Positions 34,982-43,646 of a stretch of DNA of 64,000 nucleotides are shown piece after piece. A program made the translations under genes and the position numbers. The stretch comes from UBA4582 sp013204195 (GTDB lineage Bacteria; Pseudomonadota; Gammaproteobacteria; Pseudomonadales; Azotimanducaceae). The notes beneath the pieces are model-generated. The model made no database searches, was not told the origin of the DNA, and was given only the letters and a program-made list of their open reading frames with translations. Location of the stretch: positions 1-64,000 of the forward strand of contig CAWUUH010000010.1 in the NCBI GenBank assembly GCA_963925735.1, in the 5' to 3' direction. Within the stretch, counting starts at the first letter, position 1; each line of letters begins with the position of its first letter.

Positions 34982-35842
34982 GTGCATATGAATGCGTCGC
35001 CAAATATTATCGAAGTCTCTGTAAAAGATTTTCAACAGGATGTGGTCGAGAAATCCAGACAGATCCCTGTGGTGCTGGAATTCTATGCCCGAGGCGCAGA
35101 ACCGTCAGAACAACTGGCGCCTATTCTGGCAAAGCTCGCTGGTGAGTTCGGTGGTAAGTTTCTCTTGGCAAGGGTCAATGTCCAGGAAAATCAGCAGATC
35201 GTTCAGCAACTAAATGTACGAACGTTACCGACGTTAAAAGTCATCGTGAATGCGCAAATGGCCCAGAATCTTGAGGGCCATCAGACAGAAGCTCAACTGC
35301 GAGAAATTCTTGAATCACTGACAATGAGCCCAATAGAACGCATTCGAGAACAGATCAACCTATTATTGCTCGCCGGCAACCGCCAGGGCGCAATTCAGAT
35401 GCTTGAGGAGGCCATCGGTCAGGAGCCGCAAAACCATGCCCTGCATGTTGAACTTGCTGACCTGTTGGTCATGGAGAGTCGAATAGACGAAGCTCGCGAG
35501 CTACTTGCCACACTGCCAGTCGATACTTTAGGCATCGGCAAGCCGAAAAATCGCATTGAATTCAGCGAACTGTCAGCTAGCTTGCCCGCGCTAACGGCGT
35601 TGATTGATAGCGTAGCCCAACAGCCTGAAGACCTACCCCTAAAATATCAGTTAGCCGTTCGACTGGTTGCCAATGATCAGATTGAGGAGGCTTTAGAGAT
35701 ATTACTGGAGATGCTGAAGATCGATAAAGATTATGACGAGGCACTCGCTCGACGTACGATGGTAAAGATATTCGAGTTATTAGGTAAAGGTGACCCCACA
35801 GCCACCGCCTACCGGCGCAAGATGTTCACCTTCCTACACTAG
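34982..35842 (+). CDS. cnoX: Thioredoxin/TPR co-chaperone, CnoX (YbbN)-like, without cysteines
   Basis: The 286-residue protein has an N-terminal thioredoxin fold (about 10-115; strands VVLEFYARGAEPSEQ and LLARVNVQENQQI, cis-Pro in LPTLKVIV) and a C-terminal TPR-like helical part (about 120-286). E. coli CnoX protects proteins from hypochlorous acid and feeds GroEL. At the CxxC position here the sequence is GAEPSEQ, and no cysteine occurs anywhere in the protein, so redox chemistry is impossible and a pure holdase role is likelier. A GTG start fits AGGG seven bases upstream; the ATG two codons later is an alternative. Confidence 0.82.
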   Translation: MHMNASPNIIEVSVKDFQQDVVEKSRQIPVVLEFYARGAEPSEQLAPILAKLAGEFGGKFLLARVNVQENQQIVQQLNVRTLPTLKVIVNAQMAQNLEGHQTEAQLREILESLTMSPIERIREQINLLLLAGNRQGAIQMLEEAIGQEPQNHALHVELADLLVMESRIDEARELLATLPVDTLGIGKPKNRIEFSELSASLPALTALIDSVAQQPEDLPLKYQLAVRLVANDQIEEALEILLEMLKIDKDYDEALARRTMVKIFELLGKGDPTATAYRRKMFTFLH

Positions 35843-35876
35843 CTGCACTAGCCCTGACCAGCCGACCGAACCCGCT

Positions 35877-35944
35877 CCGAAAGTGCTTCTCGGGTCTTGT
35901 AGAAGCCACCTCCGGAAGTCTTTCTCGGGTCTTGTAGAAGACAC
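35877..35944. repeat. Two 33-base direct repeats
   Basis: The units at 35877-35909 and 35912-35944 share 29 of 33 bases, including CTCGGGTCTTGTAGAAG unchanged. The copies are separated by two bases. They lie just beyond the cnoX-like gene. Confidence 0.9.
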
Positions 35945-36015
35945 ATTGTTGACTCGTGACAGTGACTCGTGACGGCTGACTCGCGCAAGTGGACGTAGAT
36001 TCGTCGAGAGGCCTG

Positions 36016-36105
36016 TCATTTAGAGCGCTTTCATTGAGAATTCAGTCATTGAGAATTCAGTCATTGAGAAACCAGTCATTGAGAAGCCAGTCACTGAGAA
36101 GCCAG
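36016..36105. repeat. 15-base tandem minisatellite, five full units plus one degenerate
   Basis: TCATTGAGAATTCAG occurs twice exactly (36031-36060), followed by three variants ending AACCAG or AGCCAG; a weaker unit (TCATTTAGAGCGCTT) precedes them. The unit length is a multiple of three, but I see no gene using it. Confidence 0.92.
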
Positions 36106-36197
36106 TCATGCCCTATTTCGGTGATGCCGGTCAGCACGATGATGCCACAGTCCCTTCCAGCCCCAACCTAGCCAGGTCCTCTCCTCAAAAGCTAACT

Positions 36198-36350
36198 CTA
36201 GCCAAAGTAGCGGAATAATTTTCCTTCACTTCGAAGCACACTGGCGATGATGCCAGGAGACTTCCAGGGATTGAGCTTGCCCCGATAGAGCACCTTGTCA
36301 CCCTTCGTCAGCAGCCAGAGATCCATGGACCGAATATGTTTGATTTTCAT
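36198..36350 (-). CDS. Small SOS-controlled gene, 50 residues, unknown function
   Basis: I found this frame by hand; it is too short for usual gene calling. It starts with ATG at 36350, preceded by AGGGG nine bases upstream, and ends with TAG. The protein begins MKIKHIRSMDLWLLTKGDKV and is strongly basic (many Lys and Arg, few acidic residues), with no membrane helix, Cys or His-rich site; the second half contains KLNPWKSPGIIASVLRSEGK. Two LexA boxes lie 50-83 bases upstream and overlap the probable promoter, so it should be induced by DNA damage. I do not recognise the family. It could be an inhibitor or DNA-binding factor; no toxin-like hydrophobic segment is seen. Confidence 0.6.
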   Translation of the reverse strand: MKIKHIRSMDLWLLTKGDKVLYRGKLNPWKSPGIIASVLRSEGKLFRYFG

Positions 36351-36399
36351 GATGATCTGCCCCTATCGGATGTTGAATGTCATGTGCGGCGCACGGTAA

Positions 36400-36433
36400 C
36401 TGTATACAGGTACAGTACTGTACGTTCAGACAG
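36400..36433 (-). promoter_or_regulatory. Two tandem LexA (SOS) boxes
   Basis: CTGT-ATACAGGT-ACAG (36400-36415) and CTGT-ACGTTCAG-ACAG (36418-36433) both match CTGT-N8-ACAG exactly; box 2 is flanked by TA on each side, box 1 by AA and TA. Their centres are 18 bases apart. On the minus strand TTGCAT-N17-TACTGT or TGAACG-N16-TATACA could serve as the promoter, which the boxes cover, a typical arrangement for repression. Confidence 0.8.
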
Positions 36434-36457
36434 TATGCAACAGCTTTTTAGAAATTC

Positions 36458-37237
36458 TTAAGCGGGGGAGATGTCGAGCCAGTCGAAGCCTGTATCTTGC
36501 TCTGCAATCTGCAAGCGCCCTTGCCAGCCACTCGCATCCGCCTGCAAGACTTCATTGACAGCCCCAAGAGCAAGATGATTAGCATTATTTTTTTCGCTGA
36601 TGTGGGAAATCACCAAATGCTGCAAGCGGGGCAAATCGATTTTCTGCAGCAGACCTGCCGCTTGCTGATTGTTCAAGTGACCTCGCATACCACCAACCCG
36701 TTGCCTCAGCGCATAAGGATAGGGGCCATCAGAGAGCATCTGGAGATCGTGGTTGCATTCCAATAGCAGGGCATCACAATGTTCGTAGTGACGTTCGACA
36801 TGGGGTGTAATGTGGCCTAAGTCCGTCAGCACGCCGATCGTGACTCGGCCAGAGGAAATAACGTACTGACAAGGTTCCCGGGCGTCATGAGGAACAGCCA
36901 CCGGCTCAATAGACAAACTACCGACTTCAAAGGGGCGGTGACAATTAATTCTGTTGAGGTTCGGCACATCGCCCATAAGCTTGGCGCTATAAGTGCCTGG
37001 CGTCAGGTAAACCGCGGTCTTATGCTTGCGAGAGAAGGCACCGACGCCCTTAATATGATCTGAATGCTCGTGGGTTACCAATACACCGCTGATATCCTGC
37101 GGAGTCCTTCCAATTCGATGCAGACGCCGCTCGATCTCTTTCAGGGTAAAACCCAGGTCGACAAGAATACAAGAATTCTCGTCTTCGATGAGCGTGCTGT
37201 TGCCACGACTTCCACTACCCAGAGATGTTATACGCAC
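36458..37237 (-). CDS. Metallo-beta-lactamase-fold hydrolase, YycJ/WalJ-like
   Basis: The 259-residue protein carries the zinc motif VTHEHSDHIKGVG (about 54-66), with SLGSGSRGNSTLI at the N-terminus, PHDAREPCQYV, VLTDLGHITPHV (Asp ligand) and VISHISEKNNANH (His). This is the YycJ group, related to DNA nucleases of the metallo-hydrolase family. Its position next to bamC and dapA is the same as in pseudomonads, so it is an old member of this block. The exact substrate is not known. Confidence 0.88.
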   Translation of the reverse strand: MRITSLGSGSRGNSTLIEDENSCILVDLGFTLKEIERRLHRIGRTPQDISGVLVTHEHSDHIKGVGAFSRKHKTAVYLTPGTYSAKLMGDVPNLNRINCHRPFEVGSLSIEPVAVPHDAREPCQYVISSGRVTIGVLTDLGHITPHVERHYEHCDALLLECNHDLQMLSDGPYPYALRQRVGGMRGHLNNQQAAGLLQKIDLPRLQHLVISHISEKNNANHLALGAVNEVLQADASGWQGRLQIAEQDTGFDWLDISPA

Positions 37238-37253
37238 GATGCAGTGATACTTC

Positions 37254-38384
37254 CTAGCTAGAGTGCTCTTTAATGATTTTCAGCAACCGTTCTGCCACCA
37301 ATGGATCAGCCAAGTTCGTCTGATCTTTATTGATGATGACATGCACGCCGTCTTCATGACTCTCGAGGTGTACCTGATATTTATTTTCCTCGCCAAGCGT
37401 GGCCTCATCAGTAAAAAGCCGACTGAAAAATCCTGCCTTCTGATTGGCTGTAGCGTCATACAGAATATAATAATTTGCCGAGGTTCGATCTCGATCGTCG
37501 ATATTAATCGACGCATCTCCTAGCGCTTTGCCTACAGTGGCCCAGGCCCGATCAAAGTCGAGTTGCAAGCGAAGCACTGGCTTGATTCGATCGGGCAGCA
37601 ATTCGATCCGACTGCTACTGATATTCATGGCGCCCTGAGATATGGAAAAACCCTGAGGAATCGTTTCGCCGAGAAAATAAGCCAGTTCCGACAACACCTT
37701 AGCCTCAATTTCGCCATCGTCTGAAGTGCCATTCCAGTTCGCTGTATCCTGCCTGACGGGCGCGCCGCGAGGAACCTGCTTGTGCTCTAGATGAACTTCG
37801 GAACTGCCTGAACGAATACCCGCCTCGATACTCAGTCGAAATTTATTTTGTACCGTCGCGTTCGAATCGGCCCAGGCAACGCCACTCTTCAAACTCTCAA
37901 AAACCTTATCCGGCTCGCCTGCCACTGATGCCAGCCAAACACTTTCCAGAACGCCTCGACGGGCATCGGCGGACTGCAACTCCATGTTATTCACTTCCCA
38001 GAAGAGCCTTATTTTCGGCCATACTGCGGCGGGCGGAGTATCGATAAAGACCCAACGGTCTTCGCCGAGCTTTCGAATAACAATCTGCTCCACACCGGTC
38101 GCTGTACTCAGCGGATCAGGCAAGCCAACAGTCACCTTCACACCTGTCAGGCCTCGAGCATCATCCACCGCGGGCACAATGAGCGCGTCGGTAAATACTG
38201 GCGTATCGAGACCTTCGGGGATAGTCACTCGAGGAATCGAATCAGACGTCAGGTAATCATCACTATTATTTTTGATACCAAGCCAACTACAGCTAGATAT
38301 CAAAAGTGATAAAAGTATTATCATGCTGCTGCGACGTATCGCAGCGGCATCGATCACGCCGTAAAAAAAGCTAACGCTTTGCAT
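37254..38384 (-). CDS. bamC: Outer-membrane assembly lipoprotein BamC
   Basis: The 376-residue protein begins with a lipoprotein signal (IRRSSMIILLSLLISSC, lipobox LISSC) and continues with BamC's unstructured N-terminal part and two helix-grip domains, recognised at TVGLPDPLSTATGVEQIVIRK and RPVLRLQLDFDRAWATVGKALGD-like text near residue 280. BamC is part of the complex that inserts outer-membrane barrels. The gene overlaps dapA by one base (TGATG) with ATG at 38384; a GTG one codon upstream is also possible. dapA-bamC adjacency is conserved in Gammaproteobacteria. Confidence 0.88.
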   Translation of the reverse strand: MQSVSFFYGVIDAAAIRRSSMIILLSLLISSCSWLGIKNNSDDYLTSDSIPRVTIPEGLDTPVFTDALIVPAVDDARGLTGVKVTVGLPDPLSTATGVEQIVIRKLGEDRWVFIDTPPAAVWPKIRLFWEVNNMELQSADARRGVLESVWLASVAGEPDKVFESLKSGVAWADSNATVQNKFRLSIEAGIRSGSSEVHLEHKQVPRGAPVRQDTANWNGTSDDGEIEAKVLSELAYFLGETIPQGFSISQGAMNISSSRIELLPDRIKPVLRLQLDFDRAWATVGKALGDASINIDDRDRTSANYYILYDATANQKAGFFSRLFTDEATLGEENKYQVHLESHEDGVHVIINKDQTNLADPLVAERLLKIIKEHSS

Positions 38385-39265
38385 CACGAGTTTACTACTC
38401 CAGCTTGTTGCAGCGCATCACGAAGAGCCTGATGGTATTGCGGTGATAGTTCGGTGAGGGGCAAACGAATGCCCCGATCGATTTTCCCCATTTCCATGAG
38501 CGCCCACTTAACCGGGATGGGATTAGACTCTAGGAAAAGATTTCGGTGCAATCCTAGCAGGCGCTGATCCAGTGCACGCGCCTCGTCAATCTTGCCTTCG
38601 CGCAGGAGCCTGCATATCTTGGCCATCTCAGCCGGCGCAACGTTCGCGGTCACACTGATGGTGCCACTGGCGCCTGCCAACATCAGCTCAACGGCGGTTT
38701 CATCATCTCCGGAAAAAATCATAATCGGCGTCTTGCAGAGCGCCAGAATCTCCCGCGCTCGGTCGATATTGCCCGTGGCTTCCTTGATAGCGATAACCTG
38801 GTCAAGCTCGGCCAATCTGGCGACCGTAGCCGGCAACATATCGCACGCGGTTCTACTCGGCACGTTATAGAGAATCTGAGGCAGGTCTACTGCGGCGGCA
38901 ATGGCTCGGTAATGCTGGTATAGGCCTTCCTGGGTCGGCTTATTGTAGTAGGGCGTCACCAGCAGACAGGCATCAGCCCCAGCATTCTTGGCGGCTCGCG
39001 TTAACTCAATGGCTTCTTTGGTCGCGTTCGCGCCAGTCCCAGCGATCACCGGGATACGACCATTAACGACCTTCACCACACGTTTAACGATTTCGCAATG
39101 CTCGTTGATGTCCACCGTCGAGGACTCACCAGTGGTGCCCACCGGCACCAACCCATCCGTACCACTGACCACATGCCACTCGACTAACTCATCGAGTCGC
39201 TGCCAATCAATGCCGCCATCCAAATGCATGGGCGTGACTAGCGCTACAATACTACCTGAGATCAT
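38384..39265 (-). CDS. dapA: 4-hydroxy-tetrahydrodipicolinate synthase
   Basis: This 293-residue class I aldolase-fold enzyme condenses pyruvate with aspartate semialdehyde, the first step of lysine and diaminopimelate synthesis. The Schiff-base Lys is in VIAIKEATGNIDR (about 161), the Tyr in ILYNVPSRTACDM, and the catalytic Thr pair and Tyr are in GTTGESSTV and PYYNKPTQEGLYQHYRAIA. The length is standard. It is translationally coupled to bamC. Gap of 87 bases to the permease gene upstream. Confidence 0.97.
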   Translation of the reverse strand: MISGSIVALVTPMHLDGGIDWQRLDELVEWHVVSGTDGLVPVGTTGESSTVDINEHCEIVKRVVKVVNGRIPVIAGTGANATKEAIELTRAAKNAGADACLLVTPYYNKPTQEGLYQHYRAIAAAVDLPQILYNVPSRTACDMLPATVARLAELDQVIAIKEATGNIDRAREILALCKTPIMIFSGDDETAVELMLAGASGTISVTANVAPAEMAKICRLLREGKIDEARALDQRLLGLHRNLFLESNPIPVKWALMEMGKIDRGIRLPLTELSPQYHQALRDALQQAGVVNS

Positions 39266-39352
39266 CTTCTAGCCTAATTAGTGCCGCTCGCAGACTAGGC
39301 GACGGCCGGGGTGGATTCGAAAAGCGACAATCTTAATGGTGTCTCTGCTGGA

Positions 39353-40423
39353 TCACAAGGAGGATGAGGCCTCAGCCCCGTTCTGAGGCCACGAGGTCAT
39401 AACTGCCTTGACCAGCGTGGCGAGAGGAATCGCAAAAAACACGCCCCACAACCCCCACCAGCTACCGAAAACCAGCACAGCAGTGATAATGGCGATGGGG
39501 TGCAAATTGACGGCCTCAGAGAACAACAATGGCACTATGACCAATCCATCAATACCTTGGATGATGGTATAACCCAGCATGATATAGAAAAAATCCGGGC
39601 CCCAGCCAAATTGTAGATACGAAATAATAACCAACGGTACCGTCACGGCCACCAATCCCACATAGGGCACTATCACTGACAAACCCACCAAAAAAGCCAG
39701 CAAGGCAGCATAATCGAGCGCGACCACTTTAAAGAAGATATAGCTCACCACACCCAGCACGATGATTTCCAGCACCTTGCCACGAATATAGTTCGCCATC
39801 TGCTGATCCATCTCAGCACCAATCCGGTTCAACAACGGTCGACGGCTGGGTAAAAGCGACGTACACCAACCCAAAATAGCTTTCTGATCCTTTAAGAGGA
39901 AAAACACCAAGATAGGCACTAACATGGTGTAAACCGTGACCGCGGCAATAACCGGCAACTGGGATAACGAGAAAGATACCAACCATTGGCCGATGCCACT
40001 GGCCTCAGTATTCAGCATCTCAATCCAGCTACCGACTTGCTGCTCACTCAGGAGTAATGGATATTCATCCGGCAACGTCAACAGCAGCGCACGAGTTTGC
40101 TCAATCATATTCGGCAAGTTATCAAACAACGACCGCATCTGACGCCAGACTCTGGGGATAATAAAGAACAACAGGGCAACGAAACCGCCCATAAACAGAC
40201 TGAAGGTCAGCGCTACAGCCAAACCATTGGGAATACGAAACCGTTTTAACATCTTGATGCTGCCTTGCATGACATAAGCCAGCACAACACCGGTCAGCAA
40301 CGGTGCCAGCACATTGCCCATGAACACGATAATCAGGGTAGAGGCCAAGAGTATGGCTGCCAGCAGAACGCCTTCTTCATCAGACAGAAAGCGATTTATC
40401 CAGCCTCGCATCACTTCAAACAT
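39353..40423 (-). CDS. AI-2E / PerM-family membrane permease
   Basis: The 356-residue membrane protein has about seven to eight hydrophobic helices, with the family core FFLLKDQKAILGW, GLSVIVPYVG and GLWGVFFAIPLATLVKAV near the C-terminus. Family members act as exporters or permeases of uncertain substrates; the autoinducer-2 label comes from one E. coli protein. I chose the ATG at 40423, which starts MFEVMRGWINRFLSD and has AAGGA eleven bases upstream; the earlier codon gives a Cys/His-bearing extension outside the family. Confidence 0.85.
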   Translation of the reverse strand: MFEVMRGWINRFLSDEEGVLLAAILLASTLIIVFMGNVLAPLLTGVVLAYVMQGSIKMLKRFRIPNGLAVALTFSLFMGGFVALLFFIIPRVWRQMRSLFDNLPNMIEQTRALLLTLPDEYPLLLSEQQVGSWIEMLNTEASGIGQWLVSFSLSQLPVIAAVTVYTMLVPILVFFLLKDQKAILGWCTSLLPSRRPLLNRIGAEMDQQMANYIRGKVLEIIVLGVVSYIFFKVVALDYAALLAFLVGLSVIVPYVGLVAVTVPLVIISYLQFGWGPDFFYIMLGYTIIQGIDGLVIVPLLFSEAVNLHPIAIITAVLVFGSWWGLWGVFFAIPLATLVKAVMTSWPQNGAEASSSL

Positions 40424-40498
40424 AAAATATGTGTTCCTTGCTGTGTGATTTTCTGTGTGCCTGCGGCACATCAGTGGCTTGACGCATTAAGAGGTTGA

Positions 40499-40774
40499 TC
40501 AGCCTCGGGCATCCGACTTTTTCAGCCAGAAACCATATCGACCCTCAACAGCGGTCGATCCCAGGAGCTGGTGCCCACTTTGGTTGGCAAACACCTGAAA
40601 GTCTCGCACCGATCCTGGGTCAGTACAAACCACCGACAGTACCTGACCCGGACGCATTTTATTCAACGCCTGCTTGGCCTTCAGCAATGGCAAGGGACAA
40701 GTCAGACCCACAGCATCCAGAGATTCATCAGCGATGATGGCCTCGGGGCTGTCATTAGAAGTTTCACGGCTCAT
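40499..40774 (-). CDS. TusA/SirA-family sulfur-carrier protein
   Basis: The 91-residue protein has the TusA signature DAVGLTCPLPLLKAKQALNKM with its single active-site Cys-Pro, followed by GQVLSVVCTDPGSVRDFQVF. TusA proteins relay persulfide sulfur in tRNA thiolation and molybdenum-cofactor metabolism. It sits beside bepA and the AI-2E-family gene like the P. aeruginosa protein PA1006, linked to molybdenum use, as I recall. I chose ATG at 40774; an ATG 15 bases upstream is also possible. It is divergent from bepA. Confidence 0.85.
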   Translation of the reverse strand: MSRETSNDSPEAIIADESLDAVGLTCPLPLLKAKQALNKMRPGQVLSVVCTDPGSVRDFQVFANQSGHQLLGSTAVEGRYGFWLKKSDARG

Positions 40775-40937
40775 AGTGGCGCTCGTCATCGCAAAGCCAA
40801 GATTATATCTGTTATTCAAGCCGGAAACGAACTTCGCCCACTCACGACCGTCCGCCCAGTCTAAACCCACTTGCCGGGAACGTATCGATACTGATAGGGT
40901 CAAATCTGACTCTCACCTTTTTGGCTTGCACCTCATC

Positions 40938-42443
40938 ATGATTGCCTTGTACCCCGCCAGGATATCTAAGCTGATTTTAGCTTGGCTGCGACTGTATTTT
41001 TCACCACCTGCCGCCCTCTGGCTGGCACTCGCTCTGGCTGGCATACCCATCGCCCAAGCGACGCAAAACCAAAATCTACCCCAGTTTGGCGATACCACAT
41101 CAGCCATTATGTCGCTGACTGAAGAACACGAATTGGGCCAAGAATTTCTGCGCTCGTTACGCGCTCAGGCGCCACAGGTCAAAGATCCTCTGATGCAGAG
41201 TTATCTGGAGCACCTCATTTACAGACTCGCCTCTAACAGTCGGCTCGAGGACCGCCGACTGGAACTGATAATCATTGATGATACAGCCCTGAACGCCTTT
41301 GCCGCACCGGGCGGCATTATTGGCGTGAATCTTGGCTTGTTCCTGGTGGGCGAGAGCGAAAATGAAATTTCATCAATTCTCGCTCACGAATTAGCCCACC
41401 TAAGCCAACGCCATTTCGCCCGCGGCCTCGAGGCGGGTCGTAGCGCTAACATCAAAAATTTGGCAGGTCTGTTAGCTGGCGTGGTCCTGCTAACAACCAC
41501 CGGCGGTAGCGCTGGGATGGCAGCCATCAGTGCAGGTCAAGGCCTCGCCGTGAACGAGCGCCTGCGCTACAGCCGTTCACGAGAGGCCGAAGCAGACAGG
41601 GTAGGGATTGATACGCTGGTTGACGCAGAGATGGACCCGCGCGCCATGGCTTATATGTTCGAGCGGCTAGAGCGAGCCAATCGATTCAATACTACTCGCG
41701 TACCTGAATTCCTTCTGACCCACCCTGTGACCAAGGACCGTATCGCCGACTCTTACAACCAGACCCGAGGCTACCCAGCGAAAGTTTGGCCGCAGAATCT
41801 GGATTTTCAGTTAATGAAAGTACGCACCATGGCGAAGGGCGACAAAACCAACACTGAACTCATCAAACGTTTTGAAGCCAGCGCAAAGAGCCCAGACCCG
41901 GTCATCAAAGCGGCCTACCAATACGGCCTGGTTCTGGTGTATATCGATGCGGGCAGGTTCGATGACGCGCAACGCCTACTCGACCCTTTGATGGCACAAT
42001 ACGAAGGCAAAATCGCATTCACGCTCGCGGCGGCATCCTTGAACATCAAGGCTCAACGCTACACCCAAGCCCAGAATATCTTGCAGCAGGCGCTTCGCAT
42101 CAACATTGGTAATTATCCACTGTCAATGCGTTATGCCGAAGTCCTGATGCACACTCAGCAGGCTGACAAGGCCGTCGCTGAACTCAGCAAACTCACGAAG
42201 GAACGCCCTAATGATATTAATGTCTGGTACCTGTTAGCTGAAGCCTACGGACTAGCCAACGATGTTATTGGCGTTCATGAGGCCCGCGCCGAGTACTTCG
42301 TCATGGTCGGCAACCTTGACCAGGCCGTCAAACAGCTGAGTTACGCGATTCCACTAGCGCGAGACAACTTCAGCCTAACTGCCAGACTTCGCCAGCGCAT
42401 CAAAACCATTCATGAACTTCGCCGCGAGCAACGCTCCTCCTGA
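40938..42443 (+). CDS. bepA: Periplasmic M48 metalloprotease / chaperone BepA
   Basis: The 501-residue protein has a Sec signal peptide (about 1-38, hydrophobic stretch ALWLALALAGIP ending AQA). The catalytic zinc motif HELAH is in ILAHELAHLSQRHF, with the third ligand in SREAEADRVGID. TPR-like repeats form the C-terminal half (about 300-501). BepA helps BAM and LptD assembly by degrading or folding stalled barrels. Upstream in-frame codons to 40674 are ignored because the signal peptide begins at the ATG 40938. Confidence 0.9.
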   Translation: MIALYPARISKLILAWLRLYFSPPAALWLALALAGIPIAQATQNQNLPQFGDTTSAIMSLTEEHELGQEFLRSLRAQAPQVKDPLMQSYLEHLIYRLASNSRLEDRRLELIIIDDTALNAFAAPGGIIGVNLGLFLVGESENEISSILAHELAHLSQRHFARGLEAGRSANIKNLAGLLAGVVLLTTTGGSAGMAAISAGQGLAVNERLRYSRSREAEADRVGIDTLVDAEMDPRAMAYMFERLERANRFNTTRVPEFLLTHPVTKDRIADSYNQTRGYPAKVWPQNLDFQLMKVRTMAKGDKTNTELIKRFEASAKSPDPVIKAAYQYGLVLVYIDAGRFDDAQRLLDPLMAQYEGKIAFTLAAASLNIKAQRYTQAQNILQQALRINIGNYPLSMRYAEVLMHTQQADKAVAELSKLTKERPNDINVWYLLAEAYGLANDVIGVHEARAEYFVMVGNLDQAVKQLSYAIPLARDNFSLTARLRQRIKTIHELRREQRSS

Positions 42444-42482
42444 TTTGGCACACTCACTTATCGCCCCACATCGAAGCTAAGC

Positions 42483-43532
42483 TTAGCGCTTAGCTCGCAT
42501 ACGATAATCATCAGAGTTTGCAAAAGACACCATCCGCTCTAGCGGCACAAGCGCTTGACGGGCAATATCAGCCTCAACTGTCACCTCATTGGTGCCCTCG
42601 GCCAGGCTCGCGTAAAGATTTTGTAATTCATTCATTCCCATCCAGGGGCAATGAGCACAGCTACGACAGGTCGCACTGGTACCCGCGGTAGGCGCTTCGA
42701 TAAACGTTTTACCTGGCGCCATCTGCCGCATTTTATGAAAAATCCCTCGATCGGTAGCAACGATAAAATGCGTGTTCGGCAGATCTCGGGCCGCATTGAT
42801 AAGTTGAGTGGTCGAACCGACAACATCCGCCAGGGCGACAACCCCTGCTGGCGACTCCGGATGGACGAGCACGGCGGCCTCAGGGTAGACGTTCATCAAG
42901 TCTCGCAAACCTTTAGCCTTGAACTCCTCGTGGACAATACAGGCGCCGTCCCACATCACCATGTCCGCGCCGGTCTCGTTCTGGATATAGCTACCCAGAT
43001 ACTTATCTGGCGCCCAGAGAATTTTCTCTCCTCGGTCCATTAAATGCTCTGCGACCTCCAAGGCAATACTAGAGGTCACGACCCAATCTGCTCGAGCCTT
43101 GACCGCGGCTGATGTATTGGCATAAACCACAACAGTACGATCTGGGTGCTGGTCACAAAATGCAGAAAACTGATCTATCGGGCAACCCAGGTCTAATGAA
43201 CAGGTCGCTTCCAATGTCGGCATCAATACCCGCTTCTGTGGGCTGAGAATTTTCGCCGTTTCACCCATGAAGCGTACACCCGCCACCACCAGCGTAGTGG
43301 CCTCAGACTGACTGCCGAAACGTGCCATCTCGAGCGAGTCTGCGACGCAACCACCAGTCTCTTCTGCCAACTCCTGTATGACATCAGCCGTATAGTAGTG
43401 CGCAACCAAAACCGCATTTTGAGCTTCAAGCAACTCCTTGATCTTGATTTTGAAATCCTGAACTTCGGCCGCCGTCATGCTCTGGTTCTGGTGCAGCGGT
43501 ACATCAAACGCAATATTGGCCATGTTATTCAT
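42483..43532 (-). CDS. nadA: Quinolinate synthase A
   Basis: This 349-residue iron-sulfur enzyme converts iminoaspartate and dihydroxyacetone phosphate to quinolinate in NAD synthesis. The three [4Fe-4S] ligand cysteines are visible in EETGGCVADSLEMARFG, MWDGACIVHEEF and CRSCAHCPWMGMNEL, and other family motifs include LVAHYYTADVIQELAEETGG and MPTLEATCSLDLGCP. The length is close to E. coli NadA. It is convergent with bepA (39 bases) and divergent from the glutathione-synthase-like gene. Confidence 0.96.
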   Translation of the reverse strand: MNNMANIAFDVPLHQNQSMTAAEVQDFKIKIKELLEAQNAVLVAHYYTADVIQELAEETGGCVADSLEMARFGSQSEATTLVVAGVRFMGETAKILSPQKRVLMPTLEATCSLDLGCPIDQFSAFCDQHPDRTVVVYANTSAAVKARADWVVTSSIALEVAEHLMDRGEKILWAPDKYLGSYIQNETGADMVMWDGACIVHEEFKAKGLRDLMNVYPEAAVLVHPESPAGVVALADVVGSTTQLINAARDLPNTHFIVATDRGIFHKMRQMAPGKTFIEAPTAGTSATCRSCAHCPWMGMNELQNLYASLAEGTNEVTVEADIARQALVPLERMVSFANSDDYRMRAKR

Positions 43533-43646
43533 ACCTCAGGGAGATTCGATGGCCAATTATACCTAATTCGCCAAAAGATAGATCAATATAGGCAGACCAT
43601 TCGGTCTGCGAGTAAACTGGGGCACCCTTAAGAGATGCACAAACCC

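Larger units (their letters stand above)
35843..36197. other. 355-base repeat-bearing intergenic region
   Basis: The region contains two diverged 33-base repeats, a doubled TGACTCGTGAC and a 15-base tandem array. A plus-strand frame from a GTG at 35989 reads SLRIQ-type pentapeptides across the array, but it has no ribosome site or homologous look, so it is not called a gene. Confidence 0.6.

Noticed and set aside
35989..36171. Plus-strand frame with SLRIQ/SLRSQ pentapeptides over the 15-base array
   Set aside because: The peptide repeat follows automatically from the 15-base DNA unit; the GTG start has no ribosome site and flanking residues look random.
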